Origin: Xanthomarina spongicola
Lineage (GTDB): Bacteria; Bacteroidota; Bacteroidia; Flavobacteriales; Flavobacteriaceae
Assembly (NCBI RefSeq): GCF_003148645.1
Contig: NZ_QGGP01000002.1
Coordinates: forward strand, 417,525-481,524
Direction: 5' to 3'
DNA: 64,000 nt
Position 1 is the stretch's first letter, and every line of letters begins with the position of its first letter. Both the position numbers and the translations under genes were made by a program. The notes beneath the pieces are model-generated. The model ran no database searches and had not been told where the DNA came from. It saw nothing but the letters and a program-made list of their open reading frames with translations. Below, piece by piece: positions 54,623 to 63,695 of the stretch.

Positions 54623-55363
54623 ATGGCAGTTGTTATTTTTGTGTTAGTACTATGGTATGGAGGCTTATTCTTTCAATCTTTCTTTTTGCATCGCTATGCA
54701 GCCCATCAGGTATTTACTATGTCGAAAACTATGGAACGAATTACCTTTGTTTTAACTTGGGTATTTCAAGGCTCTAGTTATTTAAGTGCCTATGGTTATG
54801 GCGTTATGCACAGAATGCATCATGCCTATACAGATACTGAAAAAGATCCACATTCGCCATCTTTCGATGCTAATGTATTTGCCATGATGTGGAGAACAAA
54901 AACAATCTATCAAGATATTAATAAACAACGTGTTGCTGTGGAAGATCGTTTTACTAAAAACGTCCCACAATGGAAAAGCTTTGATGCTTTTGCTAGTTCT
55001 CGCTTTTCCAGATTACTCTGGATTACTGCTTACATTTTATTCTTTGTATTTTTTGTTACTGCATGGTGGCAGTGGCTTTTGTTACCAATTACATTTTTAA
55101 TGGCACCAATTCATGGTGTGATAATTAATTGGTTTGGACATATTTATGGCTATGTCAATTATAAAATGAAAAACACCAGTAAGAATCTATTCCGTTTCGA
55201 TTTTTTAATGATGGGTGAAGGTTATCATAACAACCACCACAAACATGCTAGTAGTGCCAATTTCGGGGTAAGATGGTATGAAATTGACATCACCTATTTA
55301 ATTATAAGACTGCTAGATATTTTTGGCGTTATTCAATTGAAACCTGTAACCATAAAGAAATAA
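54623..55363 (+). CDS. Acyl-CoA/fatty-acid desaturase, short form
   Basis: 246 residues with four membrane segments and three His boxes: HRYAAH at 23-28, HRMHHAY near 63-69, and NNHHKH near 204-209. These ligate the di-iron site of delta-9-type membrane desaturases. ATG 54623 (MAVVIFVLV) gives a normal start; the in-frame TTG at 54584 is less likely. Likely to adjust membrane fluidity. Ends before a bidirectional terminator. Confidence 0.88.
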   Translation: MAVVIFVLVLWYGGLFFQSFFLHRYAAHQVFTMSKTMERITFVLTWVFQGSSYLSAYGYGVMHRMHHAYTDTEKDPHSPSFDANVFAMMWRTKTIYQDINKQRVAVEDRFTKNVPQWKSFDAFASSRFSRLLWITAYILFFVFFVTAWWQWLLLPITFLMAPIHGVIINWFGHIYGYVNYKMKNTSKNLFRFDFLMMGEGYHNNHHKHASSANFGVRWYEIDITYLIIRLLDIFGVIQLKPVTIKK

Positions 55364-55483
55364 TTATTTAGTTAGTACTTGATTGTTATTGTTTCATTCT
55401 AAATTGCTTTAAATGAAATCCGAATAATAACAATGCTAAGAAGATGTTAGCGAAGTTAGAAAACTAACCAGTTTATAAAATGA

Positions 55484-55538
55484 AAAAGTGAGGCTTTTAA
55501 AAAATAGAATGTTTTTCTATTCAAATAGCCTCACTTTT
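55484..55538. terminator. Bidirectional terminator
   Basis: AAAAGTGAGGCT and AGCCTCACTTTT form a perfect 12-bp stem, with an internal AT-rich hairpin as the loop. It ends the desaturase gene (+) and the alcohol dehydrogenase gene (-). Confidence 0.87.
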
Positions 55539-55558
55539 GTTTTATTCTGTAATTATAA

Positions 55559-56617
55559 TTATTCTTTTAACGATTTCATATCAATAACAAAACGGTATTT
55601 AACATCGCTTTTAAGCATGCGTTCGTAAGCTTTATTTATGTCTTGCATTTTTATCACCTCGACATCCGAAATAATTTGATGCTTGCCACAGAAATCTAAT
55701 AACTCCTGAGTTTCAGCAATACCACCAATTAAAGAACCAGCAATAGCTTTTCGTCCCATAATCATTGGAACAGTTACTAACATTGGGTCTAATGGTCCTA
55801 AATAACCAACAACAACCAAAGTACCATTTGTAGCCAATGTGCCAACATATGGATTTAAATCATGCGCATAAGGAACTGTGTCTATAATAACATCAAAGTT
55901 GTTCATTACACTTTCCATTTGGGTTTCATCTGTAGAAATAATAACCTGATCTGCTCCTAATGCTTTGGCATCTTCAATTTTATTAGTAGATCGTGAAAAC
56001 AATGTCACTTGAGCTCCTAAAGCATGTGCTAATTTAATAGCCATGTGGCCTAAGCCTCCCAAGCCAACAACAGCTACTTTAGAGTTTTTTCCAACATTCC
56101 AGTGTCGCAATGGAGACCAAGTAGTAATTCCAGCACATAAAACAGGTGCAATACCAGCAAGATCCAGGTTTTCTGGCACACTTAATACAAAATCTTCGTC
56201 TACAACAATGGTTTCTGAATAGCCACCATGAGTATTGGTATCTAAATGCTTATCGTAACCACCATAAGTACCAACCCAGCCTCCAGAACAGTATTGTTCT
56301 AAATCGGCTTTACAGTTATTACACGTTCTACAAGAGTCAACTAAACAGCCAACAGCTACTAGATCGCCTTTTTTATATTTGGAAACTCCTTCTCCAGTGT
56401 TTATTACTCTTCCAACAATTTCATGGCCAGGAACAACAGGATATTGCGTCATTCCCCAATCGTTACGAGCAAAATGCAAATCGGAATGGCAAACACCACA
56501 AAACAAGATGTCTATTTCTACATCTTTAGAGGTCACTTCCCTTCTATCGATATTAAATTGTTTTAAATCGGCTTCAGCTGAATCTGTTCCGTATGCTTTT
56601 ACACTTTTTGTTTTCAT
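55559..56617 (-). CDS. Zinc-dependent NAD(P)-alcohol dehydrogenase (YahK/CAD type)
   Basis: 352 residues. Catalytic zinc ligands lie in CGVCHSD near 37-43 and GHEIVGRV near 61-68. Structural zinc cysteines are in CRTCNNCKADLEQYC near 96-110, and the nucleotide site GLGGLGHMAIKLAHALGA is near 179-196. Resembles NADP-dependent cinnamyl-alcohol/aldehyde reductases of the YahK branch. Cytosolic; probable aldehyde reduction. Confidence 0.92.
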   Translation of the reverse strand: MKTKSVKAYGTDSAEADLKQFNIDRREVTSKDVEIDILFCGVCHSDLHFARNDWGMTQYPVVPGHEIVGRVINTGEGVSKYKKGDLVAVGCLVDSCRTCNNCKADLEQYCSGGWVGTYGGYDKHLDTNTHGGYSETIVVDEDFVLSVPENLDLAGIAPVLCAGITTWSPLRHWNVGKNSKVAVVGLGGLGHMAIKLAHALGAQVTLFSRSTNKIEDAKALGADQVIISTDETQMESVMNNFDVIIDTVPYAHDLNPYVGTLATNGTLVVVGYLGPLDPMLVTVPMIMGRKAIAGSLIGGIAETQELLDFCGKHQIISDVEVIKMQDINKAYERMLKSDVKYRFVIDMKSLKE

Positions 56618-56875
56618 GGTCTTTTTTTATTTGTTATAATGATTAATTAATACTTTATTTTTTGAACTTTTTAAAAAAGGAATCAGCAAATGAAATCATG
56701 GCTAACGCATTAATTTATTCTCATAAATATAAAGAAATAGAGGTAATTTTTTTAGAGAAAGCAGAATTAACTTTCTAATCTAAACAATAGGCTTGGTTTA
56801 CAAGCTCACTAAAATGGACTTGCTTCAGTTGTTCTTTCTTTGCAATGACTAAGCTTGAGTTACGTTTGGGTATAA
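56618..56875. other. Intergenic region with no supported gene
   Basis: AT-rich, no coding or RNA gene recognised. It presumably contains the promoter of the alcohol dehydrogenase gene on the minus strand. Confidence 0.4.
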
Positions 56876-56903
56876 AAAAACCATCTGTTAGAATGGTTGT
56901 TTT
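56876..56903 (-). terminator. Terminator of the cold-shock gene
   Basis: AACCAT / ATGGTT stem with a CTGTTAGA loop between an A-run and a T-run, 19 bases beyond the stop of the cold-shock gene. Confidence 0.7.
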
Positions 56904-56921
56904 GTAATACATGAGATATGG

Positions 56922-57164
56922 TTAGACTAAACTTACTTTAACTGCAATTAATCCTTTTTCTCCTTGTTCTATATCAAACTTTACGTGGTCGTTTTCTTTA
57001 ATAGTATCGATAAGATTAGTTGAGTGAACAAATATTTCTTTCTCAGAATCTTTAACTGTAATAAATCCAAAACCTTTGGCTTTAATGAAAAACTTCACGT
57101 TACCTTCTTTTAATTGACTTGCCTTATTAGATTTTATAAATCTATTTAATATTTTTTTAATCAT
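56922..57164 (-). CDS. Cold-shock domain protein
   Basis: 80 residues with one CSD: GNVKFFIKAKGFGFITVKDSEKEIFVHST contains RNP1-like KGFGFI and RNP2-like IFVHS, with a variable 18-residue N-terminal lead. RNA chaperone in the cytosol. It lies 34 bases after the desaturase gene in the same direction and may be induced with it in the cold. Confidence 0.9.
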   Translation of the reverse strand: MIKKILNRFIKSNKASQLKEGNVKFFIKAKGFGFITVKDSEKEIFVHSTNLIDTIKENDHVKFDIEQGEKGLIAVKVSLV

Positions 57165-57198
57165 TATTTCTATTGTTATTAGTCGTTTTCATTCGCTT

Positions 57199-58296
57199 TT
57201 AGGTGATGCCAACAATTGGCTTCTTTCCAAGCATTCGAAGCATTTTTGTATGATCTTTCAAGGCTTGAAAGATGCTTTTCTTTACATGATATGGCATACC
57301 AAACTCTTTGGCAGTTTCTGAAACTATATTGGTTAATTTTTTATAATGGACATGACACACGTCTGGCAAAACATGATGCTCCACTTGGTAATTTAAACCT
57401 CCAATCAACCAAAATAGCAACTTGCTCTTTGGCGAAAAATTACTTGTAGTAGCAAATTGATGTCTGTACCACTCATTTTTCATCATGCCTTTTTCATTAG
57501 GCAAAGGGAAATCAGTTTCTGGCATAATGTGCGCAATTTGAAACACAGCACTTACCATAAGACCTGTTATTACATGCATGCTTAAAAATGCTAATAAAAT
57601 AATCCACCATGATAATGGCACCATAATCATTGGTAGTACTAAGGCATAAGAATAATAAAATAGCTTCCATGCAGTAATACTAAATATTCCTTTTGGAAAT
57701 TCATTTTTCTTGTTCAGTAAACCCATATTATTATAACGGTTTAAACGAACAAAGTCTTTTACTGTTATCCAAAACAAAGTAGATATTCCATAAAAAAACC
57801 AGATATAAACATGTTGAAATTGCTGAGACCAATGATGTTTCGCATTAGGAGAAAAACGAAGAAAAAATGGTGTATTAATATCATCGTCTGCATGATCAAT
57901 ATTGGTATAAGTATGATGCAGAATATTGTGTTGAATCCTCCAAACTTTATCGCTTGCACCAATTAGATTAAAAGTATAACCCAACAGTTTATTGATATTT
58001 TTATTTTTTGAATAGGCACCATGAATAGCATCATGCATCACTCCCATTCCTATTCCAGACATACCAAACCCACTTATTATGTATAATATGAATAGTAGCC
58101 AGATGCTTGTAACTAATCCAGAAGAAAGTAAAATTAATGGTACGAAAAATAAAGAAAGCATAACTAAAGTTTTTACAACCATATTAGCATTGGCTTTTTT
58201 ACTTAAATTATTTTCTTTGAAATATAGATTTACGCGACTTCTTAGTGTTTTCGAGAAATCGTTACCTGCTTCTCTTGAAAATCTGGGGTTTTCCAT
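57199..58296 (-). CDS. Fatty-acid (acyl-CoA) desaturase, long form
   Basis: 365 residues if started at ATG 58296 (MENPRFSREAGNDF). An in-frame ATG at 58326 adds ten residues and cannot be excluded. Membrane pairs surround His boxes HDAIHG near 93-98, HNILHHTYTN near 126-135 and QVEHHVLPDVCHVHY near 309-323, with the extra His typical of front-end/delta-type desaturases. Followed by the cold-shock gene, which suggests a shared cold response. Confidence 0.87.
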   Translation of the reverse strand: MENPRFSREAGNDFSKTLRSRVNLYFKENNLSKKANANMVVKTLVMLSLFFVPLILLSSGLVTSIWLLFILYIISGFGMSGIGMGVMHDAIHGAYSKNKNINKLLGYTFNLIGASDKVWRIQHNILHHTYTNIDHADDDINTPFFLRFSPNAKHHWSQQFQHVYIWFFYGISTLFWITVKDFVRLNRYNNMGLLNKKNEFPKGIFSITAWKLFYYSYALVLPMIMVPLSWWIILLAFLSMHVITGLMVSAVFQIAHIMPETDFPLPNEKGMMKNEWYRHQFATTSNFSPKSKLLFWLIGGLNYQVEHHVLPDVCHVHYKKLTNIVSETAKEFGMPYHVKKSIFQALKDHTKMLRMLGKKPIVGIT

Positions 58297-58707
58297 TGTA
58301 TGATTTGACGTATTAATTAATGGCATTGTATGCTTCAATCACCTTTATTAATGGTTTTGAAGTTTCGTATTTCTAAGAGAAAATAGTTATGAAGATTGTA
58401 TTTTGGATAGGTTTATTTAAGCAAATCCGAAAAGTCTTAACAAATAGAATATCTAATATACTACGATATTAAAGTATTGAAGAGCGCAAAAATTAATTAA
58501 AATTGGGAGAAATTAAAAAAGGTAAGCAGTCTAAATAATTAATGTTGTAAAGATAATCTTAATTTAACCAAATTAGCATAATTATGTGTTAAAGTATTGA
58601 TAATCATTATTTTATTTAACCAACTAGATTCGCTTGAGAATGTGCACTCCACTACGCTCATTTTAAATAAGATACCCTTTTTTAAAACTTTTTAAATACT
58701 AAAAAAC
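58297..58707. other. Intergenic region with no supported gene
   Basis: Around 400 AT-rich bases. A 27-codon ORF near 58389 has no support. A fragment CGCTTGAGAATGTGCACTCC near 58632 resembles degenerate flavobacterial repeat sequence. Confidence 0.4.
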
Positions 58708-59574
58708 TTAAGAATTTATTTCCAATTTATACCCTACACCATGCACATTTGTAATCTTTACAGAATCGTCTTTTTCCAGTTTTTTTCGCAATTTGGAAAT
58801 ATAAGTATCTAAACTTCTACCGACAAAAACGCCATGATCTTCCCAAACTTTCTTAGTTAATTCATCTCGTTTAATAATCTGATTAGGATTTGCTACAAAA
58901 ATTTCTAACAGTTCGCATTCTTTTTTAGACAGACTAATTTCTTCAGCTTGTTTTACTAATTTATTTTGCTCTGGATAGAATTGAAAACTGCCAAGAGTAG
59001 CGTAATTCTCTGCGTTTTCTGGAATGTCTGGTTCTAGTTCTCTTTTATAGAACCCTAAAAACACTAGAACAAAACCTGCAAATAATAATCCATAATAACC
59101 TATTTGACCACTAGGAGATGTTGTTTTTATGTTTGTAAATTGTACTTCAATAGTATAACAACTTTCTGGCAAATACCTTCCAGCACAAGGGATGATGCTA
59201 TTTTCAACATTATTTAATATTTGATAACTATATGCAACTTCCTGTTCTTCACACTGGATGGTTTCCACCAAGTAATCTTTAGGAAGTGTTGCTTTTTGAA
59301 ATGAAGAGTCAATAATGGAAACTAAGTTTCCAGGTTCAAAAGACAATGGCTTTTGAAAAGATAATTGATATTTGTTTTCTTCTAATTCTATAACAGGTAA
59401 AATTAAAGACGTAGTATCTTGATTGCGTAGTAATATTTTATTCCCAACATCACGTAGAGAAACCTTAACTCTTTCAGAAAAAAGGTCCTTATTTTTTTTA
59501 GTTGGTATTAGCATCCATATTGAAAACAGAATGATAATCAAACCACTAGCTTTAAAAATTATTTTTTTATTCAT
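58708..59574 (-). CDS. ToxR-like membrane-anchored winged-helix regulator
   Basis: 288 residues: an N-terminal membrane helix (about 6-22), a periplasmic domain with three Cys, a second helix (about 160-178, GYYGLLFAGFVLVFLGFY), then a C-terminal OmpR/ToxR-type winged helix (LSKKECELLEIFVANPNQIIKRDELTKKVW to YISKLRKKLEKD and the VHGVGYKL wing). The domain order is the reverse of Vibrio ToxR. ATG 59574 is preferred over an upstream in-frame start. Divergent from the secreted protein at 59706, its probable target or partner. Confidence 0.82.
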   Translation of the reverse strand: MNKKIIFKASGLIIILFSIWMLIPTKKNKDLFSERVKVSLRDVGNKILLRNQDTTSLILPVIELEENKYQLSFQKPLSFEPGNLVSIIDSSFQKATLPKDYLVETIQCEEQEVAYSYQILNNVENSIIPCAGRYLPESCYTIEVQFTNIKTTSPSGQIGYYGLLFAGFVLVFLGFYKRELEPDIPENAENYATLGSFQFYPEQNKLVKQAEEISLSKKECELLEIFVANPNQIIKRDELTKKVWEDHGVFVGRSLDTYISKLRKKLEKDDSVKITNVHGVGYKLEINS

Positions 59575-59705
59575 AATTACTGTAAATAACATGATATTTA
59601 ATGACTTTTTAAAACTGTTGACACTTCTTTTACATTTTTTTGACATTTTTTGGCTATGTTTATTCTAGTTTTACGGTTATTATGAATCACTAAAACAATC
59701 AATTT

Positions 59706-60278
59706 ATGAACAGAATAGTATTATGTTTCATCCTGCTTATTTTTATTAGTTTCAGTACTAAAAGTCAGGAATCGGGTAAAGAGATTGCTTCAACTGAAGT
59801 GAATTTACCTTTAAATCCATTTGAAACAATTACATATAAAGAACCTTATAGTCCACATAGCCCTTATCATTTAGACTTAAAAATAGAAAATACAGAAACT
59901 GATTCTAAGCAATTAGTTGTTTTTATAACCTTGAAAGGTGACTCCTATTTTGTATCACCTCATGCAAAAAAAGATTTTAAAGGACGTTTTAGCATGACTT
60001 TAGATGAAAGCAGCAATTTGGCAACACAAGGACACATTATTGAAATACCACAATCGGTTGAGGAAATAGATACTCACCATCTTGTAGATGGCACTGTTAA
60101 TTGGGTAAAAGAAAACACGACATACAAATTACCATTAAACGTTAATACAGATAAAGACTTTGAAGCAACTGGAGCTATAAGATTTACTATAGAGCCACGT
60201 TGCACGTTTGAAGAAATCCCGTTTATGATTAGTCAGAAATCTGGGAAATTATCTGTGAAATTAATTGGTGGTTGTTAA
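59706..60278 (+). CDS. Secreted protein divergent from the ToxR-like regulator
   Basis: 190 residues with a Sec signal (cleavage near TKSQ). The mature domain is beta-rich with PYSPHSPYHLDLKIEN near 46-61, KQLVVFITLKGDSYFVSPHAKKDFKGRF near 67-94 and a C-terminal Cys (CTFEEIPF ... GGC). Two cysteines may form a disulfide. No named family recognised. Its position suggests control by, or signalling to, the adjacent membrane regulator. Confidence 0.75.
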   Translation: MNRIVLCFILLIFISFSTKSQESGKEIASTEVNLPLNPFETITYKEPYSPHSPYHLDLKIENTETDSKQLVVFITLKGDSYFVSPHAKKDFKGRFSMTLDESSNLATQGHIIEIPQSVEEIDTHHLVDGTVNWVKENTTYKLPLNVNTDKDFEATGAIRFTIEPRCTFEEIPFMISQKSGKLSVKLIGGC

Positions 60279-60434
60279 GGATAGTATAGAAAAATTTGTC
60301 ATATGCAACTGAAATAAATTCAGACCTTAAATGTCAATTTGACATATTTATTAACTATAACATGCTAACTTTAAACATATTAACTACTTTTTCATCTAAA
60401 GGTTTTAATAAAAAGTTAAAATAATATCAATTTT

Positions 60435-60442
60435 TAACTTTG
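60435..60442 (+). promoter_or_regulatory. Putative -7 element of the Hsp20 gene
   Basis: TAACTTTG fits TAnnTTTG, about 67 bases before the ATG at 60509. No good -33 TTG; heat control by another signal is possible. Confidence 0.4.
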
Positions 60443-60508
60443 GCATTTTGTTTGCTTTTTTTGATAATGAAATTTTGATTTAATGTTTAATTTTAAATTT
60501 TTATTATT

Positions 60509-60985
60509 ATGAGCACTATAGTTAATGTTCCTAAAAAAGAAAGTTTACCAAACACTAATTCGAATGTAAACTTTCCTAATTGGTCTAATTGGTTAGAAGA
60601 TGTTTTTAACAGAGAGTTACCTAATGTATTTACTCCTAATTTTAATACTGGTATCTCTTTACCTAAAGTAAACATTAAGGAATCTGCTGATTCATTTATT
60701 GTTGAAATGGCAATTCCAGGAGTTAAAAAATCTGATTTAAAAATTGACCTTGATAACGAAACTCTTTCAATTTCTACTGAGTTAAAAGAAGAAAATGAAC
60801 AGCATGAAGATAATTATACTCGTAGAGAGTTTGGTTACTCTTCTTTTAAGAGAACTTTTACACTTCCTGAAAGTGTAAATGACACAAAAATTGATGCTAA
60901 ATATGAAGATGGTATCTTGAATATCTTATTGCCAAAAAAAGAAGAGGCAAAAAAGAAACCAACAAGAACTATTAAAGTTTCATAA
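60509..60985 (+). CDS. Hsp20/alpha-crystallin small heat-shock protein
   Basis: 158 residues: a short N-terminal arm with VPNWSNWLED-type sequence, then the alpha-crystallin domain (VNIKESADSFIVEMAIPGVKKSDLKIDLDNETLSIS at about 53-88, FKRTFTLPESVN, ILLPKKEEAKKKPTRTIKVS). The L-P-K/I-x-V tail is typical. ATP-independent chaperone in the cytosol. Followed by a terminator, then by two small genes on the same strand. Confidence 0.93.
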   Translation: MSTIVNVPKKESLPNTNSNVNFPNWSNWLEDVFNRELPNVFTPNFNTGISLPKVNIKESADSFIVEMAIPGVKKSDLKIDLDNETLSISTELKEENEQHEDNYTRREFGYSSFKRTFTLPESVNDTKIDAKYEDGILNILLPKKEEAKKKPTRTIKVS

Positions 60986-61010
60986 AAGTAGCAATTTATT
61001 TGGTAAAGAA

Positions 61011-61040
61011 AAATGGGGCTGCTTTTAAGCCCCTTTTTAA
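61011..61040 (+). terminator. Terminator after Hsp20
   Basis: GGGGCT / AGCCCC stem with a GCTTTTA loop, followed by TTTTT. Confidence 0.82.
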
Positions 61041-61139
61041 CCAACTTTCTATTTATAATTTGATTACAATTTCTTATTATAAATTACTCTATTCCATTAA
61101 ATATAATAAATGTTTAACCTATAATTAAAACTTAATATT

Positions 61140-61373
61140 ATGACTTTAAGAAAATTTAAACCAGGAGATTGGGTTAAAATTAAAGGTTTACCCAGCAATC
61201 AAAAAATGGAAGTATTAAAATATGTTATAAAAAAAGACCCTCTTTTAGGGATCACCAATAGTAATAAATATTTAGAATGTGTTTGGTATAAAAATGGCGA
61301 ACGAAATTCAGAAATATTTCATCAAAACAAATTGTTAAAAATACATGAAACTGGTGGCCTATATAAAGCTTAG
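61140..61373 (+). CDS. Small DUF2158/YodC-like protein
   Basis: 77 residues starting LRKFKPGDWVKIKGLPSNQKMEVLKY, a compact SH3/KOW-like barrel as in DUF2158 (YodC) proteins, ending in a Trp-Tyr strand (CVWYKNGERNSEIFHQNKL). Function unknown. It follows the Hsp20 terminator and precedes the lipoprotein gene by 31 bases. Confidence 0.72.
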   Translation: MTLRKFKPGDWVKIKGLPSNQKMEVLKYVIKKDPLLGITNSNKYLECVWYKNGERNSEIFHQNKLLKIHETGGLYKA

Positions 61374-61404
61374 TTAAACATATAATTAATAAAAAACAAA
61401 TATC

Positions 61405-61893
61405 ATGAGAGCTTATATTATTTTATTAATGATGAGTTTATTGAGTTCTAGTTGTACTGGACAAAAAAATGATTTGGCAAATAATAATTCTAAAGCTCAT
61501 CAAGAAAGAAATGAGAATCAACCTCAAGGAATTTGGAGGGTTGAAAAAGAATTTGATAAAGACGGAAATTTAATTCGTATTGATAGTATTTATTCTTGGT
61601 CTTATTCAAGTTCGAGTAAATACAACGAATTAAATGATATAGAAAAAGACAGTTTGCTTGAGGAGTTTAAATCTAGATTCTTTAAACAGTATTCCCATTT
61701 AAAAAATGATGGGTTTGGTAATTTATTTAATTTAGATTCAATTTATAGCAAAAACTATTTTAATGATGATTTCTTTAAAAGTGATTTTGGTAATGAATTT
61801 ATGAATCTAGATAAAATAACACAGCAGATGATTGACAGACAAAAAGCATTTTTAGAGAAATACCAACCAAAAACTATAGAACCTATCGAGTAG
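61405..61893 (+). CDS. Small lipoprotein, unknown
   Basis: 162 residues with lipobox SSSC (Cys17), an Asn/Gln-rich linker, a conserved short beta motif (GIWRVEKEFDKDGNLIRIDSIYSWSYSSS near 46-74) and a helical acidic/aromatic tail. I associate this form with flavobacterial proteins found near Hsp20 genes, but cannot verify it. Lipid-anchored in the envelope. Confidence 0.72.
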   Translation: MRAYIILLMMSLLSSSCTGQKNDLANNNSKAHQERNENQPQGIWRVEKEFDKDGNLIRIDSIYSWSYSSSSKYNELNDIEKDSLLEEFKSRFFKQYSHLKNDGFGNLFNLDSIYSKNYFNDDFFKSDFGNEFMNLDKITQQMIDRQKAFLEKYQPKTIEPIE

Positions 61894-61921
61894 GAAACAT
61901 ATACTATTATAATTTATAAAT

Positions 61922-61950
61922 AAAGACCATATTTTGGTCTTTTATTTTTT
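61922..61950. terminator. Bidirectional terminator
   Basis: AAAGACCA / TGGTCTTT stem with a TATTT loop, flanked by A- and T-runs. It ends the lipoprotein gene (+) and overlaps the stop codon of the dioxygenase-like gene (-). Confidence 0.8.
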
Positions 61951-62553
61951 TTCTAAAATAATATTATAGTTAGACACGTACATATCTTCCTTTTTTAATG
62001 TAGTAAGAATACTATTTATTCCTTTTTTATTTAGTCTTTTTCTGCAAGCTTTAGTTAAAAAAGGGTCGTCGTTAAATAATAAAGTATTTAAAGCGTATTC
62101 TGGTTTACCTATTTCTTTAACCACTGGATGTATGTGTCTTAATTCTTTACTATGTGGATAAGATCCTGGAATAAATGTATAAAATGTATATTCTCCATTT
62201 GCATCTGTTTTAATCCAGCCTCTATTATTTACATAACGTTTATCATTCTCAAATTTTAAATCGTACTCTCCATTGTCATTTGGTTGTTCAATATATAGAA
62301 TCACGTCTTTAGCAGGAGTCACACCATCTGATAGAAAAATAGTACCAGTAATTTTAAGTTTATTTTCCAGAGTTTCAAATCCGGGAATGGTATCTGTATT
62401 GTTTAAGTTTTTTTCAGCATAATCATATATAGGACTTCTGGTCATATAATCGAATGGAATTTCTTCTAAAACATTGGCTGAATCTTGTGCTTTTAGCTGT
62501 ACAAATGAGCTAAAAAAACAAGAGATAGAAAAGATAATAATAAACTTTTTCAT
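61942..62553 (-). CDS. Intradiol-dioxygenase-like secreted protein
   Basis: 203 residues with a signal peptide (cleavage near LKAQ) and an intradiol ring-cleavage dioxygenase barrel: LKITGTIFLSDGVTPAKDVILYIEQPN near 66-92, RGWIKTDANGEYTFYTFIPGSYP near 110-132 and RHIHPVV near 138-144. Tyr and His residues of the Fe(III) site appear present. Extracytoplasmic members are known in Bacteroidota but their substrates are not. Confidence 0.8.
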   Translation of the reverse strand: MKKFIIIFSISCFFSSFVQLKAQDSANVLEEIPFDYMTRSPIYDYAEKNLNNTDTIPGFETLENKLKITGTIFLSDGVTPAKDVILYIEQPNDNGEYDLKFENDKRYVNNRGWIKTDANGEYTFYTFIPGSYPHSKELRHIHPVVKEIGKPEYALNTLLFNDDPFLTKACRKRLNKKGINSILTTLKKEDMYVSNYNIILEKK

Positions 62554-62702
62554 GAGGCTTAACTTATATAATTCGTTTAAAACTATATATTTAGACCTAT
62601 TACTTCATAAAAAATCTTATGAACTATAAAATTTTACGATGAAATGAAAATAAGGTTCAAAAGTATCGATGTAATACACTAATTAGATGTGATTCTTGAA
62701 AA

Positions 62703-63185
62703 CTAAAGAAAGTCTATTTGCTCTATTTCCAATTTAAAGTTTTGAGCTTTCTTATTAGCTATTAAAAATCCAATTTCTTCAAGATATTTTCCTGGATATT
62801 TAGAAAGTTGCAACTCTCTGCCACGATAGGTTGGATAGAATTCTGTAAGTGGAAACTCAATAGTTTGCCATTGGTCTGAAGTTTCAAAATAAGATATATA
62901 AGAATGTCTATCTTCTTTTTTAGTTTTTATTCGTAATTGATATCTATGCGTATCTCCTTTTAGTTTAATTCTAATTTTTGTAAATGCATCTACATCTATC
63001 CGATCTAAACTATATTTAACACTAGAGAAACCACCATTATTTTCTAAAGACACTTGACCTGAAAACTCGCCATATCCTTCTTTATTTATAACAAATTTAG
63101 ATTGAGAGTTTCCTCCCATTACCACATCATTAGTAATCTGCCAATTAGATAATTCAGGGTGTGTTTTTGCGTGAAATACCATCAT
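62703..63185 (-). CDS. CIA30 family protein
   Basis: 160 residues. NWQITNDVVMGGNSQSKFVI near 16-35 and FSGQVSLENNGGFSSVKYSL near 41-60, ending IGFLIANKKAQNFKLEIEQI, match the CIA30/NDUFAF1 galactose-binding-like fold. In eukaryotes it helps assemble complex I; the bacterial role is not settled. No signal peptide. Follows the SRPBCC gene by 18 bases. Confidence 0.85.
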   Translation of the reverse strand: MMVFHAKTHPELSNWQITNDVVMGGNSQSKFVINKEGYGEFSGQVSLENNGGFSSVKYSLDRIDVDAFTKIRIKLKGDTHRYQLRIKTKKEDRHSYISYFETSDQWQTIEFPLTEFYPTYRGRELQLSKYPGKYLEEIGFLIANKKAQNFKLEIEQIDFL

Positions 63186-63203
63186 AATAAAACCTCTAAG
63201 TAT

Positions 63204-63686
63204 TTAATTAAAGTTACCAAATAGTTCATTTAATTTTTGAGTACGATGATTAAAAATTTCAGTTAGTTTAGGCTTTACTAAAACAGGATGTAACAACCTA
63301 CCCAAAAAACCAAATGGTATTTTATAATCTATTATATCTTCCATCTCTACTCCTCCTTCAATTTCTTTTAAAAAATGTTTGTGATGCCACAAAGCATAAG
63401 GCCCAAATCGTTGTTCATCAACAAAATAGTGCCTGTCCTCGACATGTGTTATTTCAGTAACCCAATGTGTTTTTATTCCTAAAACAGGTGTCACAATATA
63501 TTGAATAATTTGGCCTGCAAACATCGGTTTTTCAGCACCTGAAATAATATCAAAACTCATGTATCCAGGTGTAATCGTTTTTAAATTTTTTGGGCTAGAT
63601 AGAAATTGCCATGCTTCTTCTAATGTAATTGGTAAATTTTGTTTGGATGACAATCTATAAACCTTGCCTTTTGTAGAGAAGTCCAT
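63204..63686 (-). CDS. SRPBCC-fold protein (START/ligand-binding)
   Basis: 160 residues: VYRLSSKQNLPITLEEAWQFLSSPKNLKTITPGYM at the start, the cavity strand TEITHVEDRHYFVDEQRFGPYALWHHKHFLKE in the middle, and the C-terminal helix LVKPKLTEIFNHRTQKLNELF. Typical of cell-division-inhibitor-annotated SRPBCC proteins; ligand unknown. Nine bases separate it from the TspO gene; same operon. Confidence 0.85.
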   Translation of the reverse strand: MDFSTKGKVYRLSSKQNLPITLEEAWQFLSSPKNLKTITPGYMSFDIISGAEKPMFAGQIIQYIVTPVLGIKTHWVTEITHVEDRHYFVDEQRFGPYALWHHKHFLKEIEGGVEMEDIIDYKIPFGFLGRLLHPVLVKPKLTEIFNHRTQKLNELFGNFN

Positions 63687-63695
63687 GTGGTATAA

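Noticed and set aside
58389-58472. 27-codon basic ORF starting MKIVFWIGLF
   Set aside because: Could resemble a toxic peptide, but there is no partner, repeat or promoter to support it.
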